From a virus: DNA of 39,858 bases. The notes beneath the pieces are model-generated. The model was not told where the DNA came from, searched no databases, and worked only from the letters and a program-made list of their open reading frames with translations. Below, one piece after another: positions 8,807 to 16,305 of the stretch. Positions within the stretch are counted from its first letter, which is position 1. Each line of letters starts with the position of its first letter. The position numbers were made by a program, and so were the translations under genes. The stretch spans positions 1 through 39,858 of the IMG/VR virus record IMGVR_UViG_3300050821_011111, one strand, 5' to 3'.

Positions 8807-9345
8807 TGAAAGGGTTCGGATTTACTCCGCTCGATCTCGAACGGGCCGCGATGCAGTCGATAACCGGTTGGGTTAATAATCCGCCGATCCTCGTCCGGAA
8901 CCCGTACGATCCGAAGGGACCGCCGGTCGTCCCGACCGTCTACCAGGGGCGGATCCCTTCCGTCGACGCCGGGCCCGAGAACGGGCTTCCGCTTTATAAA
9001 GCGCCCTCGATTGCCGTCTGCTGTTATGCGATGTCCTATAAACGGGAGAGCGGGGTCGGTACGCTCCACGCCGCGATCTTAACCTGGGACGACGATCTAA
9101 CCCGGAACGGCTACGAGGACACCGCCAATATCATTAACCGGCTTATTACCGGCTTCTACGAGATCGGCGTTCTCGGCGAAAGCTTTCTTCTTCTCGACGA
9201 TACCGTCCACGGCGACGTTATCCTCGATCCTTCGGTCGATTTCTTCGGGTATTTTCTCGGAAGCGTCGAAGCGAAATTCGGGTTAATGACCCCGGGAATA
9301 AATGAAGGCCCTCTCTATGGCTCGGAAGATTATACCATCTCCTAA
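8806..9345 (+). CDS. Putative tail terminator/completion protein
   Basis: The 179-residue protein lies between gpZ-like and sheath genes, the usual place of a tail terminator in contractile-tailed phages. The sequence alternates strands with one helix and contains 'ILTWDDDLTRNGYEDTANIINRLI', a pattern like the helix of tail-terminator folds that pack several subunits per sheath ring. Its start overlaps the gpZ-like stop and its 3' end overlaps the next gene by 44 nt. I do not recognise a named family with certainty; the function is positional inference. Confidence 0.4.
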   Translation: MKGFGFTPLDLERAAMQSITGWVNNPPILVRNPYDPKGPPVVPTVYQGRIPSVDAGPENGLPLYKAPSIAVCCYAMSYKRESGVGTLHAAILTWDDDLTRNGYEDTANIINRLITGFYEIGVLGESFLLLDDTVHGDVILDPSVDFFGYFLGSVEAKFGLMTPGINEGPLYGSEDYTIS

Positions 9346-9610
9346 ACCGAAGATGCGGATTTATACCGGCCCGAATAGCCGCGAACTCGGGCTCCATACC
9401 TATATGCGTTTCCCGGGCGAATACCCGGAGCACGTCGCCTCGGCGCTCGCCGAGAATCCCGGCTTAGAATCGTTCTTCGAAGACTTCTCGACCTGGGCCC
9501 GGCGGAGGCCTCCGGGAGCGATGCCGCCCCGGACGAAGCCGCTCTTTCCGGGGCCCTCGAAGCTACCGCCGGTCGGTAAAAAGACCTTCTCGCCCTTCCG
9601 GGTAAAGTAG
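9302..9610 (+). CDS. Small hypothetical protein between tail terminator and sheath
   Basis: The 102-residue protein overlaps the preceding gene by 44 nt, with a start ATG at 9302 and a second possible ATG at 9317. It is basic at both ends ('MARKIIPSPKPKM', 'PPVGKKTFSPFRVK') with a central acidic helix ('EHVASALAENPGLESFFEDF'). The C-terminal third is rich in Pro, Arg and Lys and probably unstructured. A small gene at this position is common in P2/Mu-like tails but I cannot name its function. Confidence 0.55.
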   Translation: MKALSMARKIIPSPKPKMRIYTGPNSRELGLHTYMRFPGEYPEHVASALAENPGLESFFEDFSTWARRRPPGAMPPRTKPLFPGPSKLPPVGKKTFSPFRVK

Positions 9611-9644
9611 CGGCCCGGCGAGGGGGAGTAGCCGTCTCGCGGGG

Positions 9645-9652
9645 CGTAGTTA
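9645..9652 (+). promoter_or_regulatory. CGTAGTTA leader motif, 10 nt before tail sheath
   Basis: The motif lies in the 52-nt gap before the sheath gene; the spacer GCGGGTAGCT has no strong Shine-Dalgarno. Confidence 0.55.
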
Positions 9653-9662
9653 GCGGGTAGCT

Positions 9663-11189
9663 ATGGCCGCTAATCCTCGCGACGTTCAAGTAAGTGACGC
9701 CCCTACGGCGCTCAAAGTAATAACGCCGGTCGACTCGGCCCATATCGTGGTAGTTGCCGCCGCTCCGGTTCATACCTCTCCGAACTATATCTGGACGACG
9801 CCGGGAAGCGGGCTCTCGCCGTACGCGAAGGTGGTAAATGCGCCCGTGAGTTGCCTCGTCCCCGCCGACTTTACGACCGCGCTCGGCTACTCGACCCGGT
9901 TCGGTCCCGGGACGACGAATCCTTACGGGGCCGCCGAGGTTTACGATTGCGCGATGGTCGAGAACCGGGTCTCCCCGGTTACGGTTATTAACCCGTTCGA
10001 CCCGTGGTCGATGAGTACGTTCCGGACGATCGCCGGGCTTACGATTTCCGCGTCGAATACGATCCTCGTCGACGGCGAAGTTATTCTCGCTTCCCTCGTC
10101 GTAAAGGGCTCTAGCGGAACGCATTACACTTCGGGGATCGATTATAATTTCTCCTACAACGACGGGACCCTCCTCCAAGGGACGATCTCGGTTTTCGCGA
10201 ATTCCGCGCTCTCGAACGAGCCGACCGTAACGGTTACCTTCTATACCCCGAACCTCTCGAATATCGATAAGAACGATATTATCGGCGGGGTCGACGTTAA
10301 CGGGAACTCTTCCGGTCTCGCCGTCCTCGAAAAAGTTTTCCCGGTTACCGATCTCGTTCCGGCTCTGGTATTGACGCCCGGCTTCGGGGCCGATCCCGAG
10401 GTTTATGCCGCTGCGAATGCCCAGTGCCAGAACATTAATAACGGGCGGTTCCGGGCGATGTACATCGGGGACATCGACGCCCATAACGTCCGTCAGTACG
10501 GCCAGATTAACCTCTGGAAGAATACGAATAATTTCGTCTCCCGGTTTACTCTTGCCGGATGGCCCGCCGTCGAACTCGGCGATAAGAAGTACCACGCCTC
10601 CACGATGGAAGCGGTCCTCTGCGCGAATACCGATAAACAATTCGGCGGAATTCCCTACGTCGCGCCGAGTACGAAATCGGCCTCGATTACCGGGACGATT
10701 CTCTGGGACGGGACGCCGGTCTTTATGGACCCGACCCAGGCCGATTATATCGAGAATCTCGGGGTCTTTACCTTCCTAAATTTCCGGGGCTGGAACAGCC
10801 TGGGCGATTTTACTCTGGCGTGGCCGAACGACTCGGATCCGGTCCATTTCTGGATCCCGATCCAGAGAATGTTCATTTGGTTAGGCAACACGCTTTCTGT
10901 AAATTTGCACCAGTTTATTGATTTGCCAGGGAACCTCCGGACCCTCTCTTCGATTAACGAGACGATTCAGGCCTACCTTAATACCCTCGTCCAGGCCCAG
11001 GCCGCTTGGACGGCCCGGTGTACCTTCAATCCGGACGAGAACCCGATCGAGGAAATCCTTCGAGGACGTTACCATTTTACGATCCTCTGGTCGCCGCCGA
11101 CTCCGATCCGGACCCTCCTAATTTCGCTCGTCTACGATACCGTCGGCCTCGCCGCTTCGATTACGAATATCCAGCTCGTTTCCACTTAA
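9663..11189 (+). CDS. Tail sheath protein (contractile tail)
   Basis: The 508-residue protein polymerises around the tail tube and contracts to drive the tube through the cell envelope. It has the sheath architecture: a variable N-terminal half with beta-rich insertion ('TVINPFDPWSMSTFRTIAG' to about residue 200), then the conserved 'TDLVPALVLTPGFG' stretch and a C-terminal domain with 'FWIPIQRMFIWLGNTL', 'TLSSINETIQAYLNTL' and a final strand. It is followed directly by the tube gene, the standard pair. A tract at 10862-10932, in the conserved C-terminal domain, uses codons rare elsewhere (AGA, TTG, CCA), suggesting exchange with a relative. Confidence 0.9.
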   Translation: MAANPRDVQVSDAPTALKVITPVDSAHIVVVAAAPVHTSPNYIWTTPGSGLSPYAKVVNAPVSCLVPADFTTALGYSTRFGPGTTNPYGAAEVYDCAMVENRVSPVTVINPFDPWSMSTFRTIAGLTISASNTILVDGEVILASLVVKGSSGTHYTSGIDYNFSYNDGTLLQGTISVFANSALSNEPTVTVTFYTPNLSNIDKNDIIGGVDVNGNSSGLAVLEKVFPVTDLVPALVLTPGFGADPEVYAAANAQCQNINNGRFRAMYIGDIDAHNVRQYGQINLWKNTNNFVSRFTLAGWPAVELGDKKYHASTMEAVLCANTDKQFGGIPYVAPSTKSASITGTILWDGTPVFMDPTQADYIENLGVFTFLNFRGWNSLGDFTLAWPNDSDPVHFWIPIQRMFIWLGNTLSVNLHQFIDLPGNLRTLSSINETIQAYLNTLVQAQAAWTARCTFNPDENPIEEILRGRYHFTILWSPPTPIRTLLISLVYDTVGLAASITNIQLVST

Positions 11190-11199
11190 TCGCCTCCGG

Positions 11200-11207
11200 C
11201 GTAATTA
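11200..11207 (+). promoter_or_regulatory. CGTAATTA leader motif, 9 nt before tail tube
   Basis: Variant with A in place of G at position 5. The spacer GCCTCGACT lacks a Shine-Dalgarno, so initiation must rely on something else. Confidence 0.5.
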
Positions 11208-11216
11208 GCCTCGACT

Positions 11217-11732
11217 ATGCAATATCCATCCGCGTGCAAGAACTATAAGGTCTATAACGACGCCGATGCGCAGTTCGTGGGACTGAGCGATATTACCTGC
11301 CCAAAGCTCGTTTTTACAAAAAATGATATTAAGGGCGCGGGGCTCGGCGGAAGCTTTAATCTACCGGTCTCGGGTCAAGTAGAGCCGATGACTTGTACGC
11401 TCAATTTCCATACCAATACGATCCAGTCGCTCTCGATCTTTAGCGGGGAAGGAGCGCGGATCCGGTGCCTCTCTTCCTTGCAAGTGTACGATACCTCGAA
11501 GGGTAAATTCGCCGAACTCCCCGAGGAGGTAATAATGAACGTCGTTTCCGACTCCCAGGACCTCGGGAAACGGGAGAACGCGACGAAGGCGATGGTCGTA
11601 CTCGAATTCTCCGTCCTCTATCTCGCCCTTACTTTTAACGGTACCAAATATTGGGAAATCGATCCTTTCTCGAACGTCTGCATCGTTAACGGGGTCGACC
11701 TTAACGCCCAGACCCGCGCCAATATCGGTTAA
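11217..11732 (+). CDS. Major tail tube protein (P2 FII-like)
   Basis: The 171-residue protein is in the size range and position (right after sheath) of P2 FII tube proteins, which stack as hexameric rings inside the sheath. The motif 'KLVFTKNDIKGAGLGGSFNLP..GQVEPMTCTLNF' near residues 30-60 matches the tube N-terminal pattern in which a conserved loop precedes 'gq.epm..ti.f'. 'KRENATKAMVVLEFSVLYLAL' near the C-terminus is typical too. The first 40 codons use GCA, GTG, CTG and CCA more than neighbouring genes do. A terminator follows. Confidence 0.85.
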   Translation: MQYPSACKNYKVYNDADAQFVGLSDITCPKLVFTKNDIKGAGLGGSFNLPVSGQVEPMTCTLNFHTNTIQSLSIFSGEGARIRCLSSLQVYDTSKGKFAELPEEVIMNVVSDSQDLGKRENATKAMVVLEFSVLYLALTFNGTKYWEIDPFSNVCIVNGVDLNAQTRANIG

Positions 11733-11750
11733 CGCTTTTCTCATAAGCAA

Positions 11751-11790
11751 AACCCTTCCCTTCTCCCGAAAAGAGGGAAGGGTTTTTTCG
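11751..11790 (+). terminator. Rho-independent terminator after tail tube gene
   Basis: Arms AACCCTTCCC (11751-11760) and GGGAAGGGTT (11775-11784) form a perfect 10-bp stem, running into TTTTTT (11783-11788). It separates abundant sheath/tube transcription from the chaperone and tape measure genes. Confidence 0.9.
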
Positions 11791-11805
11791 TTTCCGGGGG
11801 TTTCG

Positions 11806-11813
11806 CGTAGTTA
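11806..11813 (+). promoter_or_regulatory. CGTAGTTA leader motif, 14 nt before tail chaperone
   Basis: The motif occurs in the 37 nt between the terminator and the chaperone ATG, the second case in which it is the main candidate for restarting expression. The spacer GAGGGCGAAAGAAA has purine-rich, weak Shine-Dalgarno character. Confidence 0.6.
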
Positions 11814-11827
11814 GAGGGCGAAAGAAA

Positions 11828-12214
11828 ATGAAGAAGATAGACGCGATCGAGGAAGCGGTTCGGGCTGTCCATACTCCGGGCGAAGTTCCGGAACCTCCGG
11901 TAGAAGCGAAGGAGGATACCCGTTACGTTACTTTAAAGAAACCGATTACCGTCGGGAACCGGGTAATCGATAAACTCTTTTGCGACGTTTCGGAGATGAG
12001 CGGGGAGCAGTATTTCCGCTTAGTCCACCGCTTCCGGGACGAGAACCATTACGTCTTTTCGACCTCCCTTAATAAGCTCGGGGAAGACATCTTCCAGGGG
12101 ATGGTCGTCGCCGAGCTAAACTCGATTACTTTCGAAGATCTCCGGAAGCTTAGTTTTAAGGACGTCCACAAGGTTTTCCAGCGGGTGCAAAATTTTTTAT
12201 ATTCTGCGGGGTAA
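11828..12214 (+). CDS. Tail assembly chaperone, short form (P2 gpE-like)
   Basis: The 128-residue zero-frame product resembles phage tail assembly proteins of the gpE type. 'TRYVTLKKPITVGNRVIDKL' gives a beta-hairpin of the kind 'v.L..Pi..g...i..l', followed by helices with 'LRKLSFKDVHKVFQRVQNFL'. It lies between the tube and tape measure genes, where contractile- and long-tailed phages keep two chaperone forms made by programmed frameshifting. A slippery TTTTTTA heptamer lies five codons before the stop. Confidence 0.75.
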   Translation: MKKIDAIEEAVRAVHTPGEVPEPPVEAKEDTRYVTLKKPITVGNRVIDKLFCDVSEMSGEQYFRLVHRFRDENHYVFSTSLNKLGEDIFQGMVVAELNSITFEDLRKLSFKDVHKVFQRVQNFLYSAG

Positions 12215-12384
12215 GCCTAGAACGGGCGGCTACTCCGGACTACGACCCGGTCGAGACCTTACGGGGGCTTTATCTCTGCCTCTCGCACGAGCGCGGCGAT
12301 ATAGCGTATTGGCTCTCGTTACCGATCTTGGAAGCGGCGATCTGGATGAAAAAACTTTCCGATCTTCATAAAGAGTCGTCGTAG
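11828..12384 (+). CDS. Tail assembly chaperone, -1 frameshift long form (E+E'-like)
   Basis: After a -1 slip at 12193-12199 the reading continues without a stop to TAG 12382-12384, adding about 61 residues. The extension contains 'ATPDYDPVETLRGLYLCL' and 'IAYWLSLPILEAAIWMKKL', a helical segment typical of the second half of chaperone fusions that bind tape measure protein. No start codon or ribosome site for a separate gene exists in 12215-12384, so frameshifting is the simplest explanation of this open stretch. The stop codon lies inside the next leader motif. Confidence 0.75.
12193..12199 (+). other. Programmed -1 frameshift site (slippery TTTTTTA)
   Basis: In the zero frame the codons are AAT TTT TTA, so both tRNAs can re-pair one base upstream on the T run. 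The heptamer fits X XXY YYZ (T TTT TTA), one of the most slip-prone sequences known, and P2 uses a similar T run in gene E. Confidence 0.75.
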
Positions 12385-12387
12385 TTA
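12380..12387 (+). promoter_or_regulatory. CGTAGTTA leader motif, 10 nt before tape measure
   Basis: The TAG of the frameshifted chaperone is part of this motif copy. The spacer CCCTCCGTAT has no Shine-Dalgarno. Confidence 0.5.
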
Positions 12388-12397
12388 CCCTCCGTAT

Positions 12398-14620
12398 ATG
12401 GCCGAAGGTAAGGTCGAAGCCTTAAATATCGAGATAATGGGGAAGCTAGACCCTTCCCTAATCGCGGCGGTCAACGCCGCCAAGGCCCGCCTTAAGGAAC
12501 TCGGAGCTGACGCCCGGACTTCTTCCGAGTTTATGAAGCGGTTCTACGCTCAGGCGTTCGACGGTATGGGGGCGAGCGCGAAGAAAGGGGAGAAGGAGGT
12601 AAAGGGCGTCTTCGCCCGGATCGCCGAGGCGGGAAAGAAATCCGCCGAGCATATCTCGCACTCTTTTAAACACGCCTTCCACGAAATCGGGACGGAGGTA
12701 ATGCGGGGGATAGGGTTCGGGGCCGGGTTCTCGATCGTCGGTAATATCTCTCAGGGGATCGGTAACGCTATGGAAAGCGTTAAGGAGTTCGCCCACGGCG
12801 CGGTCGAGATCCACGCCGAACGGGAAGCCCTCCAGTCGACAATCCACTCGATCCTCGCTTCCCAAGGCCGGGGCGGCCAAGCGGCGGCGATGGATATGAT
12901 GTTCCGGTCGTTCGAGGGCCAGAAGGGTCCCGAGACCTACCAGCAGCTCTCCCAGGCGACTAGCCTTCTTCTCGGCGCGGCTCCGGAACGGTTTAAGACG
13001 GTCGGATCGGTCGAGACCCAGTTACAGCATCTCGCCGACGTTTCCCGGGACGCGACCGCCTTTAGCGGCGTTACCCAGGCCTACACCCGCATCCTCGCCG
13101 AGGGTAAGGTCGACGCCGCCCATCTTCGGGAGATGTCGGTCGATACCGGATTTAATTTTAAGAAGGCGATGGCGGACGCGTTAAAGCTCTCTCCGGAGCA
13201 GTTAACGGACCTAATGAAGAAGGGGAAGATAACCGGGAAGCAATCGATCGATGCCCTAATGAAAGGGATGGAGCTTATGACCGGGCCCGGCGGCGCGGCC
13301 TACCAGCACGCCGAAGCCCAGCTCCAAGGGTTAAACGGGATCTTTAAACGCTTCGAGGGCCACTTCCAAGACTTCCAGGATTCGTTCGGGATGCAGATGG
13401 AGAACTTTCTCCGCCCGATCGCGAACGAGGTCTTAAAATATCTTACCCCGTCGGTCTTAACCCACGCCTTCGACCGGTTCGAAGGCCTCGCGAAAGGGCT
13501 CGGGATCTCGATCTCCTACCTAATAGAGGCTTTCGGTAAGGAAGGGAACATTACCAAGTTACATACGCTAGGCGACGCGGTAAAAGGCTTCTTCGCGACC
13601 GTTTTTAATTTCGGTAAGGAGCCGATGACCTTGACCGGGCATATCTCGCCGAACGAGATCGGGGAGATGATGAACCCCCGGTGGCAAGCGAAGCTCGACG
13701 AATTAGCGAAGACGGTTAGCGGAGCCGCCGAGACGCTCTCCGGGATTATAAAGGCGATTACCGAGAATTGGGAGAATATTAAGAAGGGGATGCTCGCCGT
13801 CGCGGAGGTTTGGACGGCGTTTAAGATTGCGGGCTGGATAAAGAATATCGCCGAGTTTTTCGGAGCCGTCCCCTATATCAATACGGCGGCGATTAACGCC
13901 GGAGTTATTAATACGGGCGTCGCGGCGGGAGTCGGACCGGGAGTCGCCGGAGCCGGAGGAGGAGTCGTCGCGGGAGAAGCCGCTACCGGAGCCGGAGGCG
14001 CGACCTTACTATCCCGGTTGGGTTTCGGTCTCGGAGTCGGTACGGTTACGTTAGCCGAGTTGGGGATCGCTTGGGGGGTCTCGAAGATGGCCGACGTCGT
14101 CGGGGACGCCCTCATAAAGAAATATTTACCGGATCTCGGTAAGGGCCAGACGATAAAGGGCGAGGAATACCGGAGAATCCAGGCCTCCGAGGAGCAAGCC
14201 CGTCTACAAGGGGCTTCTCCGGCGAAGCTCGCCCGTTTCCAGGAGACCCTCGATAACCTCTTTAAGGGGATGAATAAGGCGGAGCAGGAAAGCGTCTTCG
14301 CCCCGGCCCGGGCCCGGGCGATGAAGGCCTCGCTTATCCCTCAGCCCGACATCCGTACCCAGCGCGAAATCTCTCCTCCCGGAGAGGATAAGATTCGGGG
14401 CTCGCTCGATGGAGTCTCGAATAGTTTCGCCGCGCTTCCCGATAAAGCCTCCGGGATTTCGAGTAACCTCGATACCGTCGCCTCGACCTTCTCCGGGTTA
14501 CCGGGGAAAGCCTCGGCGGTTTCTTCGGCGATCGATTCGTTCGTCTCGGCGATTAACTCGGCGGTCGCGAAGGCGAACGCCTCGATCGCTTCGATTAACG
14601 CGGCGGCGATGCTCGTTTAG
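12398..14620 (+). CDS. Tail tape measure protein
   Basis: The 740-residue protein sets tail length and probably travels through the tube during infection. It has an N-terminal domain of the tape-measure type ('HAEREALQSTIHSILASQG', then 'VTQAYTRILAEGKVDAAHLREM'), long amphipathic helices, and a hydrophobic Gly/Ala-rich segment near residues 474-570 that could insert into membrane. The C-terminus is low-complexity Ser/Ala repeats. With about 1.5 angstrom per residue a tail near 110 nm would be expected. The stop overlaps the opposite-strand gene that follows by three bases. Confidence 0.9.
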   Translation: MAEGKVEALNIEIMGKLDPSLIAAVNAAKARLKELGADARTSSEFMKRFYAQAFDGMGASAKKGEKEVKGVFARIAEAGKKSAEHISHSFKHAFHEIGTEVMRGIGFGAGFSIVGNISQGIGNAMESVKEFAHGAVEIHAEREALQSTIHSILASQGRGGQAAAMDMMFRSFEGQKGPETYQQLSQATSLLLGAAPERFKTVGSVETQLQHLADVSRDATAFSGVTQAYTRILAEGKVDAAHLREMSVDTGFNFKKAMADALKLSPEQLTDLMKKGKITGKQSIDALMKGMELMTGPGGAAYQHAEAQLQGLNGIFKRFEGHFQDFQDSFGMQMENFLRPIANEVLKYLTPSVLTHAFDRFEGLAKGLGISISYLIEAFGKEGNITKLHTLGDAVKGFFATVFNFGKEPMTLTGHISPNEIGEMMNPRWQAKLDELAKTVSGAAETLSGIIKAITENWENIKKGMLAVAEVWTAFKIAGWIKNIAEFFGAVPYINTAAINAGVINTGVAAGVGPGVAGAGGGVVAGEAATGAGGATLLSRLGFGLGVGTVTLAELGIAWGVSKMADVVGDALIKKYLPDLGKGQTIKGEEYRRIQASEEQARLQGASPAKLARFQETLDNLFKGMNKAEQESVFAPARARAMKASLIPQPDIRTQREISPPGEDKIRGSLDGVSNSFAALPDKASGISSNLDTVASTFSGLPGKASAVSSAIDSFVSAINSAVAKANASIASINAAAMLV

Positions 14621-15111
14621 TTTTCGTCGATTCGCGGGGCGGGGAAGCGAAGACTAGCGTCGTCCGTCTGGAGGAGTAACTCCCGGTTTTTAACATCTTC
14701 CTCCGCTATCTCGAAGAGGATCGCGCCCGGTTTTTCCGTTTTAGGTTCGAGGCTAACTCCTCCGTTTTCGCCGGTAAGAAAAAAGGGAATCGGTTTATGG
14801 GTATTACCCGCTCCGTCTACCAGTAGGAAGAGGTTACCGAAGTTGAGTGAGGTCGATTCGTGCCCTTGGGTATTACGGATAGTAAAGGCGATCCGGACGT
14901 AGAGAGCGCCTTTCGGCGGATGCATTCCCGGAAAATTACCGAAGGATTTTAGGGCGCGGTATTCGGTAATTTCGAAGTGACACCGAGCAGTTTCGAAACT
15001 TTTTCTTTCCTCCTTACTAAGGGCTGGAGGAGAAGGTTTATGTTCATTCCAGAAATAGAGCGCGACCGGGATACAAATTATAACCGATAGAAATATTTTT
15101 AAGTTTTTCAT
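14617..15111 (-). CDS. Membrane-anchored DUF4352-like moron in the tail operon
   Basis: The 164-residue protein has an N-terminal hydrophobic segment (residues about 5-20) acting as signal or anchor, without a clear lipobox, and a beta-sandwich body. 'GALYVRIAFTIRNTQGHES' near residues 69-87 is the conserved strand of DUF4352/telokin-like domains ('y..v.vtv.N.g'). It is transcribed against all surrounding tail genes and its stop overlaps that of the tape measure. It is preceded by the leader motif found before the integrase-cluster genes, 10 nt from the ATG. A cell-surface role in the lysogen, such as superinfection exclusion, is inferred only from location and topology. Confidence 0.7.
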   Translation of the reverse strand: MKNLKIFLSVIICIPVALYFWNEHKPSPPALSKEERKSFETARCHFEITEYRALKSFGNFPGMHPPKGALYVRIAFTIRNTQGHESTSLNFGNLFLLVDGAGNTHKPIPFFLTGENGGVSLEPKTEKPGAILFEIAEEDVKNRELLLQTDDASLRFPAPRIDEN

Positions 15112-15121
15112 ATACCCTCTC

Positions 15122-15143
15122 TACATTTCGCCTCGTTTTTTCG
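15122..15143 (-). promoter_or_regulatory. GCGAAATGTA leader motif before moron
   Basis: On the minus strand a CGAAAAAACGA block leads, with one intervening base, into GCGAAATGTA, which ends 10 nt before the moron ATG at 15111. The same two blocks with the same spacing precede the gene starting at 35038. A plus-strand CGTAATTA lies back-to-back with it at 15158. Confidence 0.6.
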
Positions 15144-15157
15144 TTTTCCGGGAGTCG

Positions 15158-15165
15158 CGTAATTA
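15158..15165 (+). promoter_or_regulatory. CGTAATTA leader motif, 10 nt before tail protein X
   Basis: The motif occupies the divergent 64-nt region between moron and gene X, facing right, and supplies the only visible start signal for the right-hand baseplate genes. The spacer GCGGAAAGAG is purine-rich. Confidence 0.55.
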
Positions 15166-15175
15166 GCGGAAAGAG

Positions 15176-15400
15176 ATGGCGACCGTTTTCCAGTACACGA
15201 CGATCCAAGGCGACGCCTTCGATAGCATCTCCTTCGATCTTTTTACGACCGAGAAGTATATGGGGGAGATTATTACCGCGAACCGGGTCTACGCCGACGT
15301 CGTCGATTTCGACGCCGGAGTCGTTTTAACGATCCCGGTCGTAAACGTTACCCCGAACCTTTCCGCCGTGGCCTGGGGGACGCTAACCGCGACCTCGTAA
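15176..15400 (+). CDS. Tail protein X (LysM-type, P2 gpX-like)
   Basis: The 74-residue protein has the pattern of P2 gpX: 'YTTIQGDAFDSISFDLFTTE' (LysM-like 't.qGdtlD.ia...yG'), 'ITANRVYADVVDFDAGVVLTIP'. Gp53/gpX-type LysM proteins sit near the tail end, bridging tube tip and baseplate hub. The gene is first in the run X-D-V-U-25-J-I and ends 7 nt before gpD. Confidence 0.85.
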   Translation: MATVFQYTTIQGDAFDSISFDLFTTEKYMGEIITANRVYADVVDFDAGVVLTIPVVNVTPNLSAVAWGTLTATS

Positions 15401-15407
15401 TCTCTCT

Positions 15408-16301
15408 ATGATAGTACCGAGTATTACGATCGGCGGTACCCCGCTCCCGGCCCAGATCCTCGCGAGCCTTACCCACGTTACCTATAAGGAGGGGCTCGTC
15501 TTTACCGGCGATACGCTTTCTTTCTCGATCTCCGACCCGAAGGGAACCTTCCGGCGCGGCTTCCATCTTAAAGCGGCCCTCCCGGTTACCTGTTCCCTGG
15601 CGTCCGGGGGGAAGGTACGGGATTGCGGAACCTTCTATATCCATACGGTCCGGATGAAGGGGGATAAAGGCGGGGGGAGTAATATCGATATAGAGTGTAC
15701 GTCGATCCCGATAAAGCCGGAGTGCTCGGTAAGGACGGAACGAAAGAGCCGGGCGACGGAAAAGTCGACCTTAAAGGATCTCGCCGCGAAAGTCGCGAAG
15801 GAGAACGGCTTAACGCTCCAGTATAAGGCGACCGATAACCCGAAGCTCGACCGCGACGACCAGCATGATCAATCCGACCTCGTCCATCTCGGTAAACACT
15901 GCCAGCAGAACGACTTCGCCCTAAAGATCCGGAAGGACGCGATTTGGATCCTCGATCACGAGGCCTTAGAGAAACAGGCTCCCGTCGGCGCGTTCGTTCT
16001 CCCGCTTCCCGGTAACCCGGGCGGTTTTAACGGGACGGGAGGGATTATCTCCTGGGAACTAAACGAGTGCGTCGAAGACATCTATAAGGCGGCGGAGGTC
16101 GCCTTCAAGGATCACCGGACGGGTAAGACCGTTAAAGAGACCGTTACCGATCCGGGGAACGCCGATCTCGGTACGACTCATCGGGTTAAGGCTAACCCCC
16201 ACGATAGCGCGGGCCCCAAGTTATCGGTCGATCCGAAGACCGGGGTTCATTACAACCCTTTCCTCCCGCCCGGATCATCCGGCGGTCCGCCGGAGACGTA
16301 G
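15408..16301 (+). CDS. Baseplate hub protein gpD-like, N-terminal part (split gene)
   Basis: The 297-residue protein covers the first domains of P2 late control protein D / T4 gp27-like hub ('VTYKEGLVFTGDTLSFSISDP', 'STLKDLAAKVAKENGLTLQY', 'QSDLVHLGKHCQQNDFALKI'). The hub joins tube and spike. The usual C-terminal region, which starts with a 'AK..L..KNR...' helix, is absent here and is encoded by the next gene. Its last 30 residues include 'DPKTGVHYNPFLPPG', closely matched at the start of that next gene. It ends with TAG inside ACGTAGTTTT, four bases before the next ATG. Confidence 0.85.
   Translation: MIVPSITIGGTPLPAQILASLTHVTYKEGLVFTGDTLSFSISDPKGTFRRGFHLKAALPVTCSLASGGKVRDCGTFYIHTVRMKGDKGGGSNIDIECTSIPIKPECSVRTERKSRATEKSTLKDLAAKVAKENGLTLQYKATDNPKLDRDDQHDQSDLVHLGKHCQQNDFALKIRKDAIWILDHEALEKQAPVGAFVLPLPGNPGGFNGTGGIISWELNECVEDIYKAAEVAFKDHRTGKTVKETVTDPGNADLGTTHRVKANPHDSAGPKLSVDPKTGVHYNPFLPPGSSGGPPET
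16230..16264 (+). repeat. 35-bp direct repeat, copy 1 (end of gpD N-part)
   Basis: About 30 of 35 bases match copy 2 at 16336-16370; it encodes DPKTGVHYNPFL. The offset between copies is 106 bp (not a multiple of three). Confidence 0.8.
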
Positions 16302-16305
16302 TTTT

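Noticed and set aside
9342-10640. Long minus-strand frame of 432 codons opposite the sheath gene
   Set aside because: It is a shadow of the CpG-rich codon bias, with no homology-like pattern or start signal, and lies opposite a clear sheath gene.
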